Numbered from the stretch's first letter, positions 21,182 to 32,645 are shown. The stretch is 64,000 nucleotides of DNA from Pleurodeles waltl (GCF_031143425.1 NC_090445.1:1575952049-1576016048); one strand, 5' to 3'. The notes: generated from the sequence alone by a model not told the origin. Made by a program: numbers and translations.

Positions 21182-22510
21182 CCCAGACAGTTGTTGTTTT
21201 ATTGGGTACACATTTGTCCTGCAATTCCTTTTCTACTCTTATGTTGTTCCTGATTGACATGTGTTTCGTGCCTACTGTTGTGTGCTCCAACCAGCTTGCT
21301 GTTGTTTTCAGTATGTGAATTTGTGGGCAGTGCTGCTGTCCCCGAAGACAAGGGTATATGTCGAGTGTATGGATTTGTGGTTGTTCAGTCAATGGTGGTG
21401 TCATGGCATTGTGCACTATTTATTATGGTAGGTATTTCATCTTGTGTTGTCCATTGTGAGCAGGTATAGTGTTAGACTAGTCCCCCTGCATATGGATCAT
21501 GCATTCATCTCATGTCTATCAGCTTGATTTTTGTTTGTGCAGACATGGAGTGTGTTCAGTTGTGCTAGCTTGTTTGCATTTGACTGTGTATGTGTTCATT
21601 TAGCTGTGGGTACCTTGCAGCTAGTTCCTGTAAATGTATGTCCCATGTAGTTGAAGTTGTATGTGCTTTCTTGACTTGCACTTCCACATTGTGCAGATAG
21701 GGATGTCATTTGGGTCTAGTTTTGTTTGTCCCTGAGATAGTTGTAGGGCCATTTCATGTGCCTGTGCAAATGTTTTTTATGGACATGTGCAAAGTGATAT
21801 GTGCCCCTGTGCAACCTCCATCCCTGAGTGCTACTGATGGCCCCATCCCAACTGTGCAGGTATTGTTTGCATAGTGATCTTTGTCTGTTTGTCTCTCTGT
21901 AGATTGGGCATGCTATTGTCCTTCAGTTGTGATGTAATGTGTGTTATGTGTGTGTTCATCTACAGGGCTGTTTCATGGGAGTGTTGTTTATGTTCCATGC
22001 CACTTTCATACATATGCGTGTTGAATGTGGCGAGAGTCCATGGCATATGTGCAATGTGTGTGTGTGAGTTGTTTTTCTATATGTGATGTTGGTGTGTTGT
22101 TGGTGCTGTGTGAGAGAACGCTGTGTACCCTTCACTGTCCCTGTGCATGAGATGGTCAGATGTGCTTTTGTGTAGTGTTGCGGTGCAGCATGAGTGACCT
22201 GCCCAAAGGGGGCATATTGTGACTGTGAATGTGTCCATCTTTATGTCTGTTTCTGACTGTGTACTCAATGAGATGTGTACTTGGTGCTGTAGTGTGAGCC
22301 CCATCCCTTGTGGACAACGGCACAGCGATCTGTAGTAACGATTGATGAGACAGGTAGGTGTGTGTACTTACGGTCAGTTCCACCCACAACCGCATGGATT
22401 TTGGTTTCCTTTGAGGATCAGCAGCAGCGTCAGGACATTCGTGATGGGCTCCATGGTGACACCGGACAGGTGAGTGTCTGTGTGATGGGCCACATGCTCC
22501 CATTATTGGC
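21182..22510. other. T/G-rich spacer, no gene
   Basis: Enriched for TGTGT on the plus strand, similar in style to 3955-5100 and 18400-19600, so it may still be transposon-derived. I find no domain. A donor-like CCGTAAGTACA on the minus strand at about 22371 may mark another transposon exon. Confidence 0.35.
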
Positions 22511-23847
22511 TCTTGATTCAAGAATATATCCCTTTCAAAGCTCTCTTTATGAGACACAGAGCAATCACCTTACAGGGATCTCCTAGCCTTAAAACAAAAT
22601 TAGTTCAAACCGTATCTGTTTACCAGTGTTTGGTGAACAATGCATCATCTTGAGCTCGAGGTCTCCAAATTGAATACTTGAGTAGATAAACAAAGCTTTT
22701 TAGGTATTGTCACCAGGGCCTAGAAAGTACACCCACTCACACCTGAAAAAATATAATTATGTTTCCTTCATGAAACTACCGGGGAGCCATTGACCCTAAC
22801 TTCAATCCCTCAGTGGTTTAGGTAGCCTGTAGTTAGAACACAATATCACGCAGTTATTGCCACCGTCATTTCTCCTATCTCTAGCGCCAAGAGGCTGCAC
22901 TTTGGTGATTGCTTCGATTCATAAATTATTCAAATATGTAACATTACTCACTCACTTTCCCTACTGAGCTCTAAGCACAGCTCCAAGACCTAAAGGGGAA
23001 CCATTGCTGTTTGCAGTGGAGCTGAGCGCACTTTCACGTTCCACAAATACTATTTTCAGTAAATGCAGGACTATGAATCTAATAGAACCCATTTCAGCAT
23101 AACTAAATTCCTCGGATTCCAGTAAACAAATATTACCAAGCCTCATGACCCCCAGATGCCATTATGCGTGTGCTTATAACGTTACCACATAATGGATTAA
23201 ATCTATAGTTGTCAGATGATTTATGATGGATAACAATGGTCTGGTTTCGCAAAGACATTTTCCCACGTACTATAATCTTGATTCATTAATTTCCGGCATC
23301 ATTTCTTTACAGCTCTTGCTTGTCACAAACAAGGAAAAGAAAACACACCGTAAACTGCAGAAACAGACAATTTGACATTTTAACCTAAGCCAAATAAATA
23401 TAACATAAATTGATACTAAAACTGTGAAATAGGGAAATCATCCTCATTGAACTGGGGAAATTGACAGGTTTTTTTCCTTATGCATTAGTTAAAAAAGTCT
23501 GACTTTAAAGAAAAGTGCACTCCGAATTTTGAAAGAGTAACAGCAAAGGTGTCTGTCCAACAAATCAGGAACCTTCTGTCTACAACAATTACCCCGGTGA
23601 TGCGTGCATTCACGTCCATTGCATTGCCACGTCAACCAAAAATACCAAATTTATTAATGTATAACCTGCTAATGCTATCATCGTGTTAGTGCAAGAGTAA
23701 TAAGCTTTGGCAAAGAAATCAGAACTGACCTTGGCAAGCCTATGTTTTCTATTTATTTGTTTTGCAAACATATGTTTTAGGCACGTTTAAAAATATGTTA
23801 AAATTGACCCATTGCACAAATAAATGAAAAAAAGAAATAGAAACAAA
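22511..23847. other. AT-rich stretch without recognised features
   Basis: Composition changes to AT-rich with no simple repeats and no frame above about 60 codons. It could be old single-copy host sequence; nothing can be named. Confidence 0.35.
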
Positions 23848-24450
23848 GGGCCTCATTACAAGTACAGCGGTCCTGAAACCGCCACACCCGTGGAGGCAGT
23901 CTGACCGCCACCTCCTTGGTGGTCCGACTGCCAGATTACAAAGATGGTGGTCGGACTGCCACAAGACAGCCGCAACCACTAGGATCTTGGGTCCTGCAGC
24001 AGTGGCGGAAGGGAAAGCCATGATTAATCACGGTGGTGCCGATGCCAGCACCGGCATGCTGACCTGCTTTTCTGCTGAGTTTTTCATGAAGGAGACCCCA
24101 TCCATGAAAAGCTTGGTGGAAAGGTAGGGAAGGGCCCCAAGCAGGTCCCCGTGGTGATTTTGCCCATTGGGCAGTGTGGCTGAAGCATATGTTGTGCCCC
24201 TCTATTCCTTCACAAGATTGTGCATGGCAACAGTGCACCCGAGGTGCATCTGGCACTGCACTGCAGCAGCATGTGCTTCAAGCTCACTTTATGAGCTGAA
24301 GCCTGTTGCCGCAGTGCCACCAGCGCAGACACACTGCCAGCTCAGCAGTATTGTTGTAATGCAGTGGTCAGGATGGAGCCAGCTTGGCGCCTTTCTCCCA
24401 ACTGCTGCAACGGCGGTTCAGCGGTCAGACCGCCAAAGACAAAATCATCC
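23848..24450. mobile_element. MITE M1, GGGCCTCATTAC type, one end missing
   Basis: Opens with GGGCCTCATTACAAG and is rich in the recurring motif CGGTCxGACCGCCAC, like M2 and M7 below. The expected closing inverted repeat (GTAATGAGGCCC) is absent; the element stops where the LINE-c monomer array begins. It holds an internal hairpin at 24275-24302 (11-bp stem with a one-base bulge). No coding capacity, so it is nonautonomous. Confidence 0.55.
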
Positions 24451-24470
24451 CCAAAGTTTGACTGACAAGA

Positions 24471-25016
24471 CGCGCTGAACACTGAGAGGGGGACTACAAG
24501 TCCCATACTGCTTTTGGCCCCAGGAGGCGGACACTTCTTGTTCCAGCTGCCCCCACTCACCTGCCAGCAAGCGCTATAAAGTGCCAGGGGGACATCGCAG
24601 TGTGGGACGCGCTGAACACTGAGAGGCGGACTACGAGTCCCAGACTACTTTTTACCCCAAGAGGCAGCCATTTCGTGCTCCAGCTGCCCCCACTCACTGC
24701 CAGCAAGCGCTATAAGGTGCCAGGGGGACATCGCAGCGTGGCACGCCCTGATAACTGTGAGGGGGCTACAAGTCCCAGACTGCTTTTGGCCCCAGGAGGC
24801 AGCCATTTCTTGCTCCAGCTGTCTTCACTCACCTGCCAGCAAGTGCTACAAAGCACCAGGGGGACATCCCAGTGTGGGACGCGCTGAACACTGAGAGGGG
24901 GACTACGAGTCCCAGACTGCTTTTGGCCCCAGGAGGCGTCCATCTCTTGCTCCATCTGCCCCCACTCTCCTGCCAGCAAGTGGTATAAAGCGCCTGGGGG
25001 ACATCGCAGCGCGGGA
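24471..25016 (+). promoter_or_regulatory. Tandem array of four 136-bp monomers, probable LINE promoter
   Basis: CGCGCTGAAC and variants recur at 24471, 24608, 24744 and 24880 (spacings 137, 136, 136). Each unit contains GACTACRAGTCCCAGACTGC or a close variant near its start, resembling the ZNF143/THAP11 site ACTACAATTCCCAGCATGC known from vertebrate promoters, and a TATAAAG-like element about 80 bp later (TATAAAG in units 1 and 4). The last TATAAAG (24984) is about 30 bp from the end of the array, where LINE-c begins. Arrays of promoter monomers are known in mouse L1; here the function is inferred. Confidence 0.6.
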
Positions 25017-25183
25017 TGTGCACAGGCCAAGGACAGGACTGTCCAAGCCCGTCAGAGCCAGAAGGAGGCTGGGCTGGGCCACCCCTTTAACATCTATCAT
25101 CAAACAGGCCTCATTGGTACTATACATTACTTTATATTGTATTGCTGTACTCTTCCTCTGGGTTCTATTGCACTCAAGTCAAA

Positions 25184-26540
25184 ATGGGCAAAAGAAAGGT
25201 GAGCGCTATGACTTCCTCTAAAGATACTAACCCCACAGCTTCCATAGTATCATACCTTACTACGCCATCTCTGCATTAAACACCAAAATTTAATTGGTCG
25301 AAGAAAGACTGGAGGTATCAAGGAGAACACCTGTTTCCTCGCCCCCTCCCATGTCCAAGACAAGTAACACCATAACTATGGAAGGGAGGGACCCCCTTGG
25401 AGGCTAGTAAGGCAAAGAAGGGGCGCAAGATATGAAGCATACAAAAGGGGTGTGTCCTGCAGGACGAACTAAACATCCCCTCTGGTAGAGAAGACAACCT
25501 GTCTATTAAAGATAAAGACGCCATTGTATGTTTGGAAGAGCCTGCTTCTTCCCCTACAAAACGGAAGAAGTCCACCCCAGGGAATTGGAACATGTCCAAG
25601 CCAAAAGCATCCAAATCTAACGGGTCTAAGTGGGGCAATGCCCTGGCCTGTGAGCCATCTATAGCTGGTTAAAAACAGAGGGTGGAACCTGTGGGTCCCC
25701 AAGATCCCGATGTGGCCAATTGTGGGGACAAAGCCTACATTGAATCCTTGTTAGAGAAAGCCCTTAAACCTCTAGTAAACTTGTTGCAGAGTATAGACTC
25801 CTCACTAAAACACTTACTAGAATCCACAAAGTGTAGCTTGCCCCGAACACGGAGCCAGACACTGTGGTCTGTCCCTCAGGCCCAGCACCAGAATATTGTG
25901 CTGCGGTACGCCATAAGGGCCAATATCCTAGATTAGGAGGACCGAATAAACTGATAAACAGTCCTTTGGAGTAGCCCGCCAATTGCAGTAGAATTCCAGC
26001 TAAATCATTATCTCCACCTCTAGGGAATAATGGGAGAGGACAGGCCCCAGGGAGTACAGGGCTGACGGAGTTTAAAGCACATGATTTACCTATGGGAAAG
26101 AACCTACAAATTCTGCAACTTCCACCTCAATGTACCCCTTCGTAATCGGGTTGAAAAATGTCCCATCCCTGTCACTCAATACTAACGAGCAGGATGAACA
26201 ACTCAAAAATAAAGTAGTCCATTGGCTAAATAAAACACTGGGGGGGGGAATTATTGGAGTAAGGAGGGTACTTTGGCTGGGTAACAGTAAGAAAAGCCTC
26301 CCAGGTGATTGTGTGGTAGATACATTTTAAAAATCCACAGCAGGTATAATGGATACTCAAATAGTGTGAAACCACGCAGGAAAGTAATGCCAACATCCAG
26401 GCTGTACCACTGGGCTATTTTTATCAGCCACCCAAGGGTGTCGGCAGCAACCCTGGTAATGCCTCTAAATTTTCTGTTCCCACTCAGAACCGATATAGTT
26501 CTCTGGGCCATTATCTAGCTGAAGTTGATTGACTTAGAGA
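25184..26540 (+). pseudogene. LINE-c ORF1 region, degenerate
   Basis: First ATG downstream of the monomers opens MGKRKVSAM, a basic start. Later pieces include YIESLLEKALKPLVNLLQSI (25737-25800; amphipathic, coiled-coil-like) and VPSLSLNTNEQDEQLKNKVV with HWLNKTLGGG (26155-26250), which resembles the ORF1 RNA-binding segment in LINE-d (IPKLFTSSNYQGEESLINGV). Many stops and shifts. Role by family: RNA binding. Confidence 0.5.
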
Positions 26541-26559
26541 GAGTGACAGGCCTCTGACT

Positions 26560-27525
26560 TTGACTCATTCCTTCACTCTGACACAAATGATGAATGCAGA
26601 CACAGCCAATCATAACTGCAGTCACCCTCGGAATAGTCCTGCTAGTGGGGGCATGGGTGAACACATATTCAGAAAGGAAAGCCCTCTTGACCAGAATCTG
26701 GAAGTTGAGAGCTTTGATATGCAGAGGCAAAATTCAATTTTGCAGCATGTGGGGGATGAAAGATCTTCCACACAGCACTGGCAGACACTTTTTTGGAACG
26801 TATCAGGTATTGGGGAGAAATACCACAATAATGATTGGCTTGCCTTGTTAGAAAACAAGCAGATGGTTTGCCTCCAAGAAACATGGGCCAATAGAGCGAT
26901 TTATATCAATGGGTTTCAGTCAGTCACAACCATGGCTACACAAAAACCTGTTGGGCGCAGCAGTGGGGGGCAGATGATGCTGATCAACATCACCTCAGGC
27001 GCTAAGGTAACTAAATGCAGAACTGACTCCCCTTACTATCAACTAGTGTTGCTGTTCGTGAAGGGAAGCCTGTTAATGCTCCTGGTCAATTTTTACTATA
27101 TTAACTTTGTGAGATCTAACGTTGAGAATATACACGCCCTAGAGAAGGCCATTGAGGAAATGGTCTGATGTTTGGATAAGAGTTTCATAATTATATGAGG
27201 TGAAGATTTCAATGTCTCCCTTTGTTCCACAGGGGACTATAGGATCTGTGGATTAAATGATGAAGATGTTTGCAACTATTTCCACTTTACCCACACCCCC
27301 TGTGGGGACAAGTTAAATAACCTTATGAGGACTCATGATCTAATGTTGGCAAGTGGCATCTCACCGACCTTTACTTTCCCCACTATTACTTTTATTGGGA
27401 GGAGGTGCGGGTCTGTAATTGATCATGTAATGATATCAAGGTTGTGGCGAGACAAACTGGATGTTTTCAAGGTTATGCCAAGTGACCTCAGCAATCATTA
27501 TCCACTGGTCCTATCATTCCAATAA
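26560..27525 (+). pseudogene. LINE-c APE-like endonuclease domain
   Basis: FWNVSGIGEKYHNNDWL (26791), MVCLQETWA (26864), GEDFNVSL (27200), GSVIDHVMISRLW (27412) and SNHYPLVLSF (27490) appear in order and correspond to the N-W-N, Q-E-T, G-D-F-N, D-Y and S-D-H blocks of APE endonucleases. Two stops (27166, 27196) split the frame, and the Asp of GDFN is changed to Glu. The nuclease nicks target DNA for reverse transcription. Confidence 0.7.
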
Positions 27526-28089
27526 GGTTTCAAAAAGAGAAGTCTGCAGAAAATGGGAGGCCCTGTGGAATACCATAGGAATAAAGGTGTCCTCTGTAGA
27601 TGCCAAAAAGTGGACAAAGAAACTCTCTTAAGTAGGGTTGTAGGCAAAAACGTGCGCACCTTTGAAACCTGCCTAAACACTGAATTACCCCCATCCCAGG
27701 TCATGGGAGCTTTCGCAGACATCTGCATGGCAGTTAGGGCGTATTTAACTCTACCTACCCAATCTCCCAAAATCAAACTTGTAAAATGGTTCAATAAATC
27801 AACCACTCACGACCATTCAAATCTCATCCGGGCATTACAATCCACTCTGAGAATGCCTCAGCTATTAATGACAGGGCACAATTCTGGAAAGTTGTCAATA
27901 CCCCTTTTTTCAGCTCTGATACCAACAAAGATGTTGAGGTACACATCCCAGAGCAGAGATGGGTCAGTCATTTTACAAAGCTGTATGAAGGTCGATTGGA
28001 TGACTGCGAAATGACTGTCGTAAATGCCCCTGCCATGCTTGGCATTGAGGAACTGGATATTCACCTGAACTATGTCATACTAGCTATTT
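27526..28089 (+). other. LINE-c linker between endonuclease and RT, degenerate
   Basis: A 153-codon frame (27553-28014) starting MGGPVEYHRNKGVL continues the element between its endonuclease and RT, where such LINEs have a poorly conserved linker. Confidence 0.45.
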
Positions 28090-28850
28090 AGGGCTCATTG
28101 CCAGATATGGCCCCAGGGCCAGATGGGGTCAGAGCTGATCTCTTTAAGTATAATATTGATCTTTGGGCTCCAATTTTGGTAAACTTTTTCAGAGCTGCAT
28201 CAACCTCTGTCCTCCCTCCTCCATGGTCCAGTGCCATTATTGTCCTGATTTTTAAGAAGGGAGACCGGAGTTATCCTACTTGTTATTGTACAATTTCTCT
28301 GATTGATGCCAACACAAAGATTTTTGGGAAAATCCTCCTGGACCATTTGGAAGCCGGGCTCTTGATCATTCCAAATCTCAGTTTGGTTTCAGGAAGGCGG
28401 TGGGGACAGTCGACCAATGTTTGAACCTTCACCCGATCAGAGAAAAGTATGGGGGGGCGAAGCAATGGTGTCTTTTATTTTGCATTTATGGATCTAACGG
28501 CAGCTTTTGGTAATGTGGACTGAAGCAAATTAAAGGCGATGCTAACCTATAAAGGTGCTAATCCCAAAATAGTGTCCCTGTTGGCCCAACTTCACAATGA
28601 TGCGGAAGCTAAGGTCAGATTTGGGCTAGAGGGGCAATGCACCAGCCCCTTTAAGGTTAGGAAAGAGGTAATACAGGGTTGTGTTCTTGCACCCTTCCTC
28701 TTCACGTTCTTTATACGTGGCCTAGAGAAAGCTTGATTGATGAAAAGGCAGATCCCCCTAAGATTGCCAACAGACCACAAACTGTATTAATATATGCCGA
28801 TGATTGAGTCCTGATGGCATAACCCGGAAGGGGCCTCCACATTTTTTAAA
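28090..28850 (+). pseudogene. LINE-c reverse transcriptase fragment
   Basis: APGPDGVRADLFKYNIDLW (28112), AIIVLIFKKGDRSYPTCY with ISLIDANTKIFGKILLDHLE (28240-28350), then after a shift FRKAVGTVDQC, FMDLTAAF (28480), then YKGANPKIVSLLAQLHN with VIQGCVLAPFLFTFFI (28550-28720), and YADD at 28797 followed by a stop. These are RT blocks 1 to 5 in order. The remainder of RT and the 3' UTR are missing. Confidence 0.7.
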
Positions 28851-29107
28851 CAGATAAGGTTTTTTTTAATAATTATTGGTCGCCCCCCTGCTCCGTGCCC
28901 TGCCCCCGCACTTCCACACCTTACTGGCAGCAGCAGCTACTGGAATTAGGTATTCCATGTACCATGTTTCATTGCTGCCACAAACCTATGATTGTAGTCA
29001 TTATACAACACTTTGAAATACCTTCCTATTTACACTGCACAAAAAGTGATAATTTCTGAAAATGTCAACATTTCTTGGGCAGCAGTACATTGTGCAAATC
29101 AGAATTT
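28851..29107. other. Spacer, no feature
   Basis: Begins with a T-run and a C-rich patch (28885-28915) after the truncated LINE. Nothing recognisable. Confidence 0.3.
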
Positions 29108-29693
29108 GGTGCCTAATTATGAGAGTGACAGTCCTCAGACCGCCATGGTCACGGTGGCTGTTGGACCGCCACAGTTGTGGTGGTCCGACCACAATATTAA
29201 GAGGTTGGTGGGCAGCCCGCCAATACACCGCTGTGATTGGAGATATCGATGGACTGACGGAAGTGCAGGTTGGAATCGGCCAGGGCAGCGCTGACCTCAG
29301 CGCCACCTTGCTGAATACAAGCTGGTTCTCCGCCAGCCTTTTCATGGAGGAAAAGGCTGGTGGAAAAGGGGGCCACAGGGCAAGGGCAGTGCAGGGGTCC
29401 CCCTGCCCAGAACCCTTATAATGCACACTGTCATACTGTGAAGACAGTGTGCATTGCAAGGTTGCTGGTGCCCCATGTGGGCGGCAGCATTGCTGCAGGC
29501 TATATTATGAGCCTGCGACAATGCTGCCCCCACTTTCCCACTGGGGTGACTGTCGGAAACCTTGGTTTCTGCCGATCAACCTGGCGGGAAATTAATAATT
29601 GGGCCAGCGAGGAGGTTGCCACTACAGTGATGGCCAACCTGTCAGAAGTTTGGCGGACAGGTGTTCCCATCCTCCAAATTCGTAATCAGGGCC
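29108..29693. mobile_element. MITE M2 with internal hairpin
   Basis: Imperfect terminal inverted repeats GGTGCCTAATTATGAGAG and, at the other end, ATTCGTAATCAGGGCC. Interior rich in GGACCGCCAC. A perfect 13-bp stem AATGCACACTGTC / GACAGTGTGCATT lies at 29420-29455 with a 10-nt loop. No coding capacity. Confidence 0.6.
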
Positions 29694-30984
29694 AAAGTTT
29701 CATTCATAAGACTTCCCACATATGTATATTCCTTCTTTTGAAAAGTCTCACACAAGATACCTGAAAACATGGCAGCCACCACGCTACTGATACTGGGCTT
29801 CTCGAGTTATTCAGAGCAGCTGACAGCACACATCAGCGACTATCGACTCTTATTTATTATTCATTTTATGAAAAATATCTGGATAATGAAAAAAATCATA
29901 ATATAAATAAATTTTATGTCAAGAAGGAACCACCATAAATACAACACAGATATTAAGTTTTCTCTAAGGTAGAAGTGTTATTTAATTACATTGTATGCCT
30001 ATCCTTTGTCAGTTTCCATGGTTGTTGTTGTGTGCTCCAAGTTGTGGACTTTACTGTCCCCTACAACCACAGGCTCCTAGTTAAGTTTCCATCTCTTCCT
30101 CAAATACTGAAGTTGCTGTACTTGATCTGCAAACAGGTTTGCTTACACAGTGCCACCCTGTGTCATACAGTTACAGCACATTTCACGCATCACCCCTTGA
30201 AAAGCTGATATAACACAGTGAGCACCAGATGAGGTAATAATATCCAGCACATGTGTAAAGGCTCTGCACTATTCGCTTGGTTGAACCTCATTACAGGTTT
30301 CAAAACCTCGACCGTCCACATGTGTTAGGTGGCGTTAGAGGCTATTTGTTCTTTTGGCCGAGGTAGGGGTAACTAACTCTTCTCAAGACCCCGTCCCCTT
30401 TAATATGTCTGCATAGTAGATGCAGCTGTGATGACTTTAAGCCCTGGCCCATCTCGAGACCCAGCACCCCTCTAATGTCCCTCAAAGGTATATCAGGCTG
30501 TGACATCCTGAAAATCCTGCCCCCATATCTCAGTTATGCCCTATCTTAGATCCCACCTCTTTCGTCATACAGTGAGAATTTTTTCAAAGGTAGCAGGTCT
30601 GGAACTCCTTGTGATGGGAATTTAAATAATTTAAAGGGGTCAGTTTTTCCCTCTGCATAAACATAACAACTATTGTATACAAACATCATAAAATAAAATT
30701 AAAATATATTAGTAACAAATACAACATAAACGTAACACAAACCTCAACCAAAACTACCAATGAACCTTCCAAAAATCACAAAACAACACTACAATTGCCA
30801 TGTACTACTACTCCCTCTGAACTCCAAAACAAAAACATGAAATATGATCTTACTTGCCCTGACAAACAGCAGCACCTTCCCTTGAATTACTTCCAGTCAA
30901 ATGAAGCTACAACTATACCAATAGGGTACAAAAGATTAGTTAGCAGAAAAAAATGGCAACCAAATGAAAATAAAAAAATACTAT
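29694..30984. other. AT-rich stretch without recognised genes
   Basis: Frames are below 80 codons and no domain was recognised. No strong repeat pattern seen. Confidence 0.35.
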
Positions 30985-31097
30985 GGGCCTGATTACGAGT
31001 GTGGCAGTCCTATCAACAACAAAACCTGAGCTAACCTATAATTCATCTCACATTAATACTTAAAATTATCATATTAAATTAATATTTATAAAAATAG

Positions 31098-31121
31098 AAT
31101 TATTATATATATATATATATA
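31098..31121. repeat. (AT)n microsatellite
   Basis: A run of alternating AT (about 10 dinucleotides) inside the AT-rich insert of MITE M3. Confidence 0.8.
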
Positions 31122-31329
31122 ATGTATATGTTGTACATAGCTGCTGAACTTCAGATGGGGAGGTTGACGCCATAGTGGCTACCTCCCCGCCGAGCCCATT
31201 ATGAGTTTCCTGCTAGGTCGTCGGGCAGAAACCTGAGTTTCCGCCTGCTGGCCTGGCGGGGAAACACCCTACAGCTTTGTCTCCAGCTCGTAATCGAGCC
31301 AGCAGCAATGCTGTAGGATGCAGGGTACA

Positions 31330-31390
31330 CCAGCACCCTCATAATGTTCACTGTCTGCAAAGCAGACAATGAACATTGAGAGGGTGCTGG
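31330..31390. other. 61-nt hairpin, pre-miRNA-like
   Basis: Outer stem CCAGCACCCTC / GAGGGTGCTGG (11 bp, perfect), a 2x2 internal loop, inner stem AATGTTCACTGTCTGC / GCAGACAATGAACATT (16 bp, one C-A mismatch) and a 3-nt loop. Size and shape fall within the range of miRNA precursors. There is no evidence of expression in sequence alone. Confidence 0.6.
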
Positions 31391-31660
31391 CCAGGGGGAC
31401 CCCTGCACTGCCCATGGCAAGTGCATGAGCAGTGCAGTGGCCCCACTGGGCTCCCTGCACCTGTTCTCTGCCTGCTTACCACTAGCAGAAAAGGGGGTCA
31501 TAATCCCCAGGGCAGCACTGCAAGCAGCGCTGTCCCAGTGGATTAGGACCACTGCAACTGCCAGACAGCCGGGATCTCAGAGCACATCCGCCCTGGTCAT
31601 AATGTGGCGTTCGGACCACCATGAAAAGGCTAGCAGAGAAAAAGGTTGTAATCAGCAGTG

Positions 31661-32017
31661 CACAGCTCCTGATTTTCCTTCCTAGAGTATCATGCAAGAT
31701 AATAGAAAACTGTTTCTGACGTTCAGGAGACTTCTATTTAGTTCTACAATTATGACACATTCATTGGGTGTTTTTTCTGGGTAGAACACAAAAGAATGCC
31801 AAACAAGTCTCAATAACATGGGAGTCCGGACAACATTCAATGACGAAAACACATTTGACGCTTTTGGCGAAACTGATCTTTGTACTGGCAGGTGATGTCT
31901 GCCTGCCATTGACAAAATGATGGCTTAAATAGACATTTCAGTTAGTAAACAAAAACCTATAGTCTAGAAATAGTGTGCTATTTTACATTGCCACTGATTC
32001 ATACTCTATGGTATATA
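31661..32017. other. Spacer, no feature
   Basis: No recognisable gene or repeat; short minus-strand frames lack similarity to anything I know. Confidence 0.3.
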
Positions 32018-32645
32018 GGGGGTCATTCTGACCCCCGCCGGCGGCGGAAGCCACCCGCCTGGCGGGAACCGCCAGAAGACCGTACCGCGGTCAAAAGACC
32101 GCGGCGGTCATTCTGACTTTCCCGCTGGGCTGGTGGGCGACCACCAAAAGGCCGCCCGCCCACCCAGCGGGAAAGCCCCAGCAACGAGGAAGCCGGCTCC
32201 GAATGGAGCAGGCGGAGTTGCTGGTGTGCGACGGGTGCAGTTGCACCCGTCGCGATTTTCAGTGTCTGCCAAGCAGACACTGAAAATCTTAATGGGGCCC
32301 TGTTAGGGGGCCCCTGCAGTGGCCATGCCAGTGCCATGGGCACTGCAGGGGCCCCCAGGGCCCCCACGGCACCCGTTCCCGCCATCCTGTTTCTGGCGGT
32401 TAAAACCGCCAGAAACAGGATGGCGGGAAGGGGGTCGGAATCCCCATGGCGGCGCTGCTTGCAGCGCCGCCGTGGAGGATTCCCTGGTGCAGCGGGAAAC
32501 CGGCGGGAAACCGGCGGGAAACCGCCGGTTTCCCATTTCTGACCGCGGCTTCAGAATTGCCCCAGAAGCACCGCTAGCCCGTTGGCGGTGCTTCCTCCGT
32601 CCCCTGCCCTGGCGGTCTATGACCGCCAGGGTAGGAATCACCCCC
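32018..32645. mobile_element. MITE M4, GGGGGTCATTC ends, chain of hairpins
   Basis: Terminal inverted repeats GGGGGTCATTC (32018-32028) and GAATCACCCCC (32635-32645), one mismatch, flanked by ATA on both sides (32015-32017, 32646-32648), a possible 3-bp target duplication. The interior is GC-rich and CpG-rich and folds into successive hairpins at 32228-32253, 32254-32288, 32306-32356, 32376-32429 and 32444-32475. Three copies of CCGGCGGGAAA lie near 32492-32522. No coding capacity. Confidence 0.75.

Larger units (their letters stand above)
24471..28850 (+). mobile_element. LINE-c, APE-type non-LTR retrotransposon (CR1/Jockey-like group)
   Basis: Monomer array, ORF1 region (25184-26540), endonuclease (26780-27525) and reverse transcriptase (28090-28835). 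The element stops shortly after the YADD motif, so its 3' end is lost, unlike the usual 5' truncation. RT wording (APGPDGV, FKKGDRS, ISLIDANTKIFGKIL, VIQGCVLAPFLF) is close to LINE-d, so both belong to one group; exact clade unresolved. Confidence 0.7.
30985..31660. mobile_element. MITE M3, GGGCCTGATTACGA type, with internal insertion
   Basis: Opens with GGGCCTGATTACGAGTG and GGCAGTCC as in M1 and M2; the homologous part resumes near 31140 after an AT-rich insert (31011-31135) that includes an (AT)n run at 31108-31121. A long hairpin occupies 31330-31390. The right end near 31660 (GGTTGTAATC) is approximate. Confidence 0.5.

Noticed and set aside
24471..25016. Simple satellite DNA
   Set aside because: Only four units, each with promoter-like sites, ending where a LINE begins; a promoter array fits better.
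30985..31660. Harbinger assignment by a 3-bp duplication for M3
   Set aside because: The right end could not be fixed, so no duplication can be claimed.
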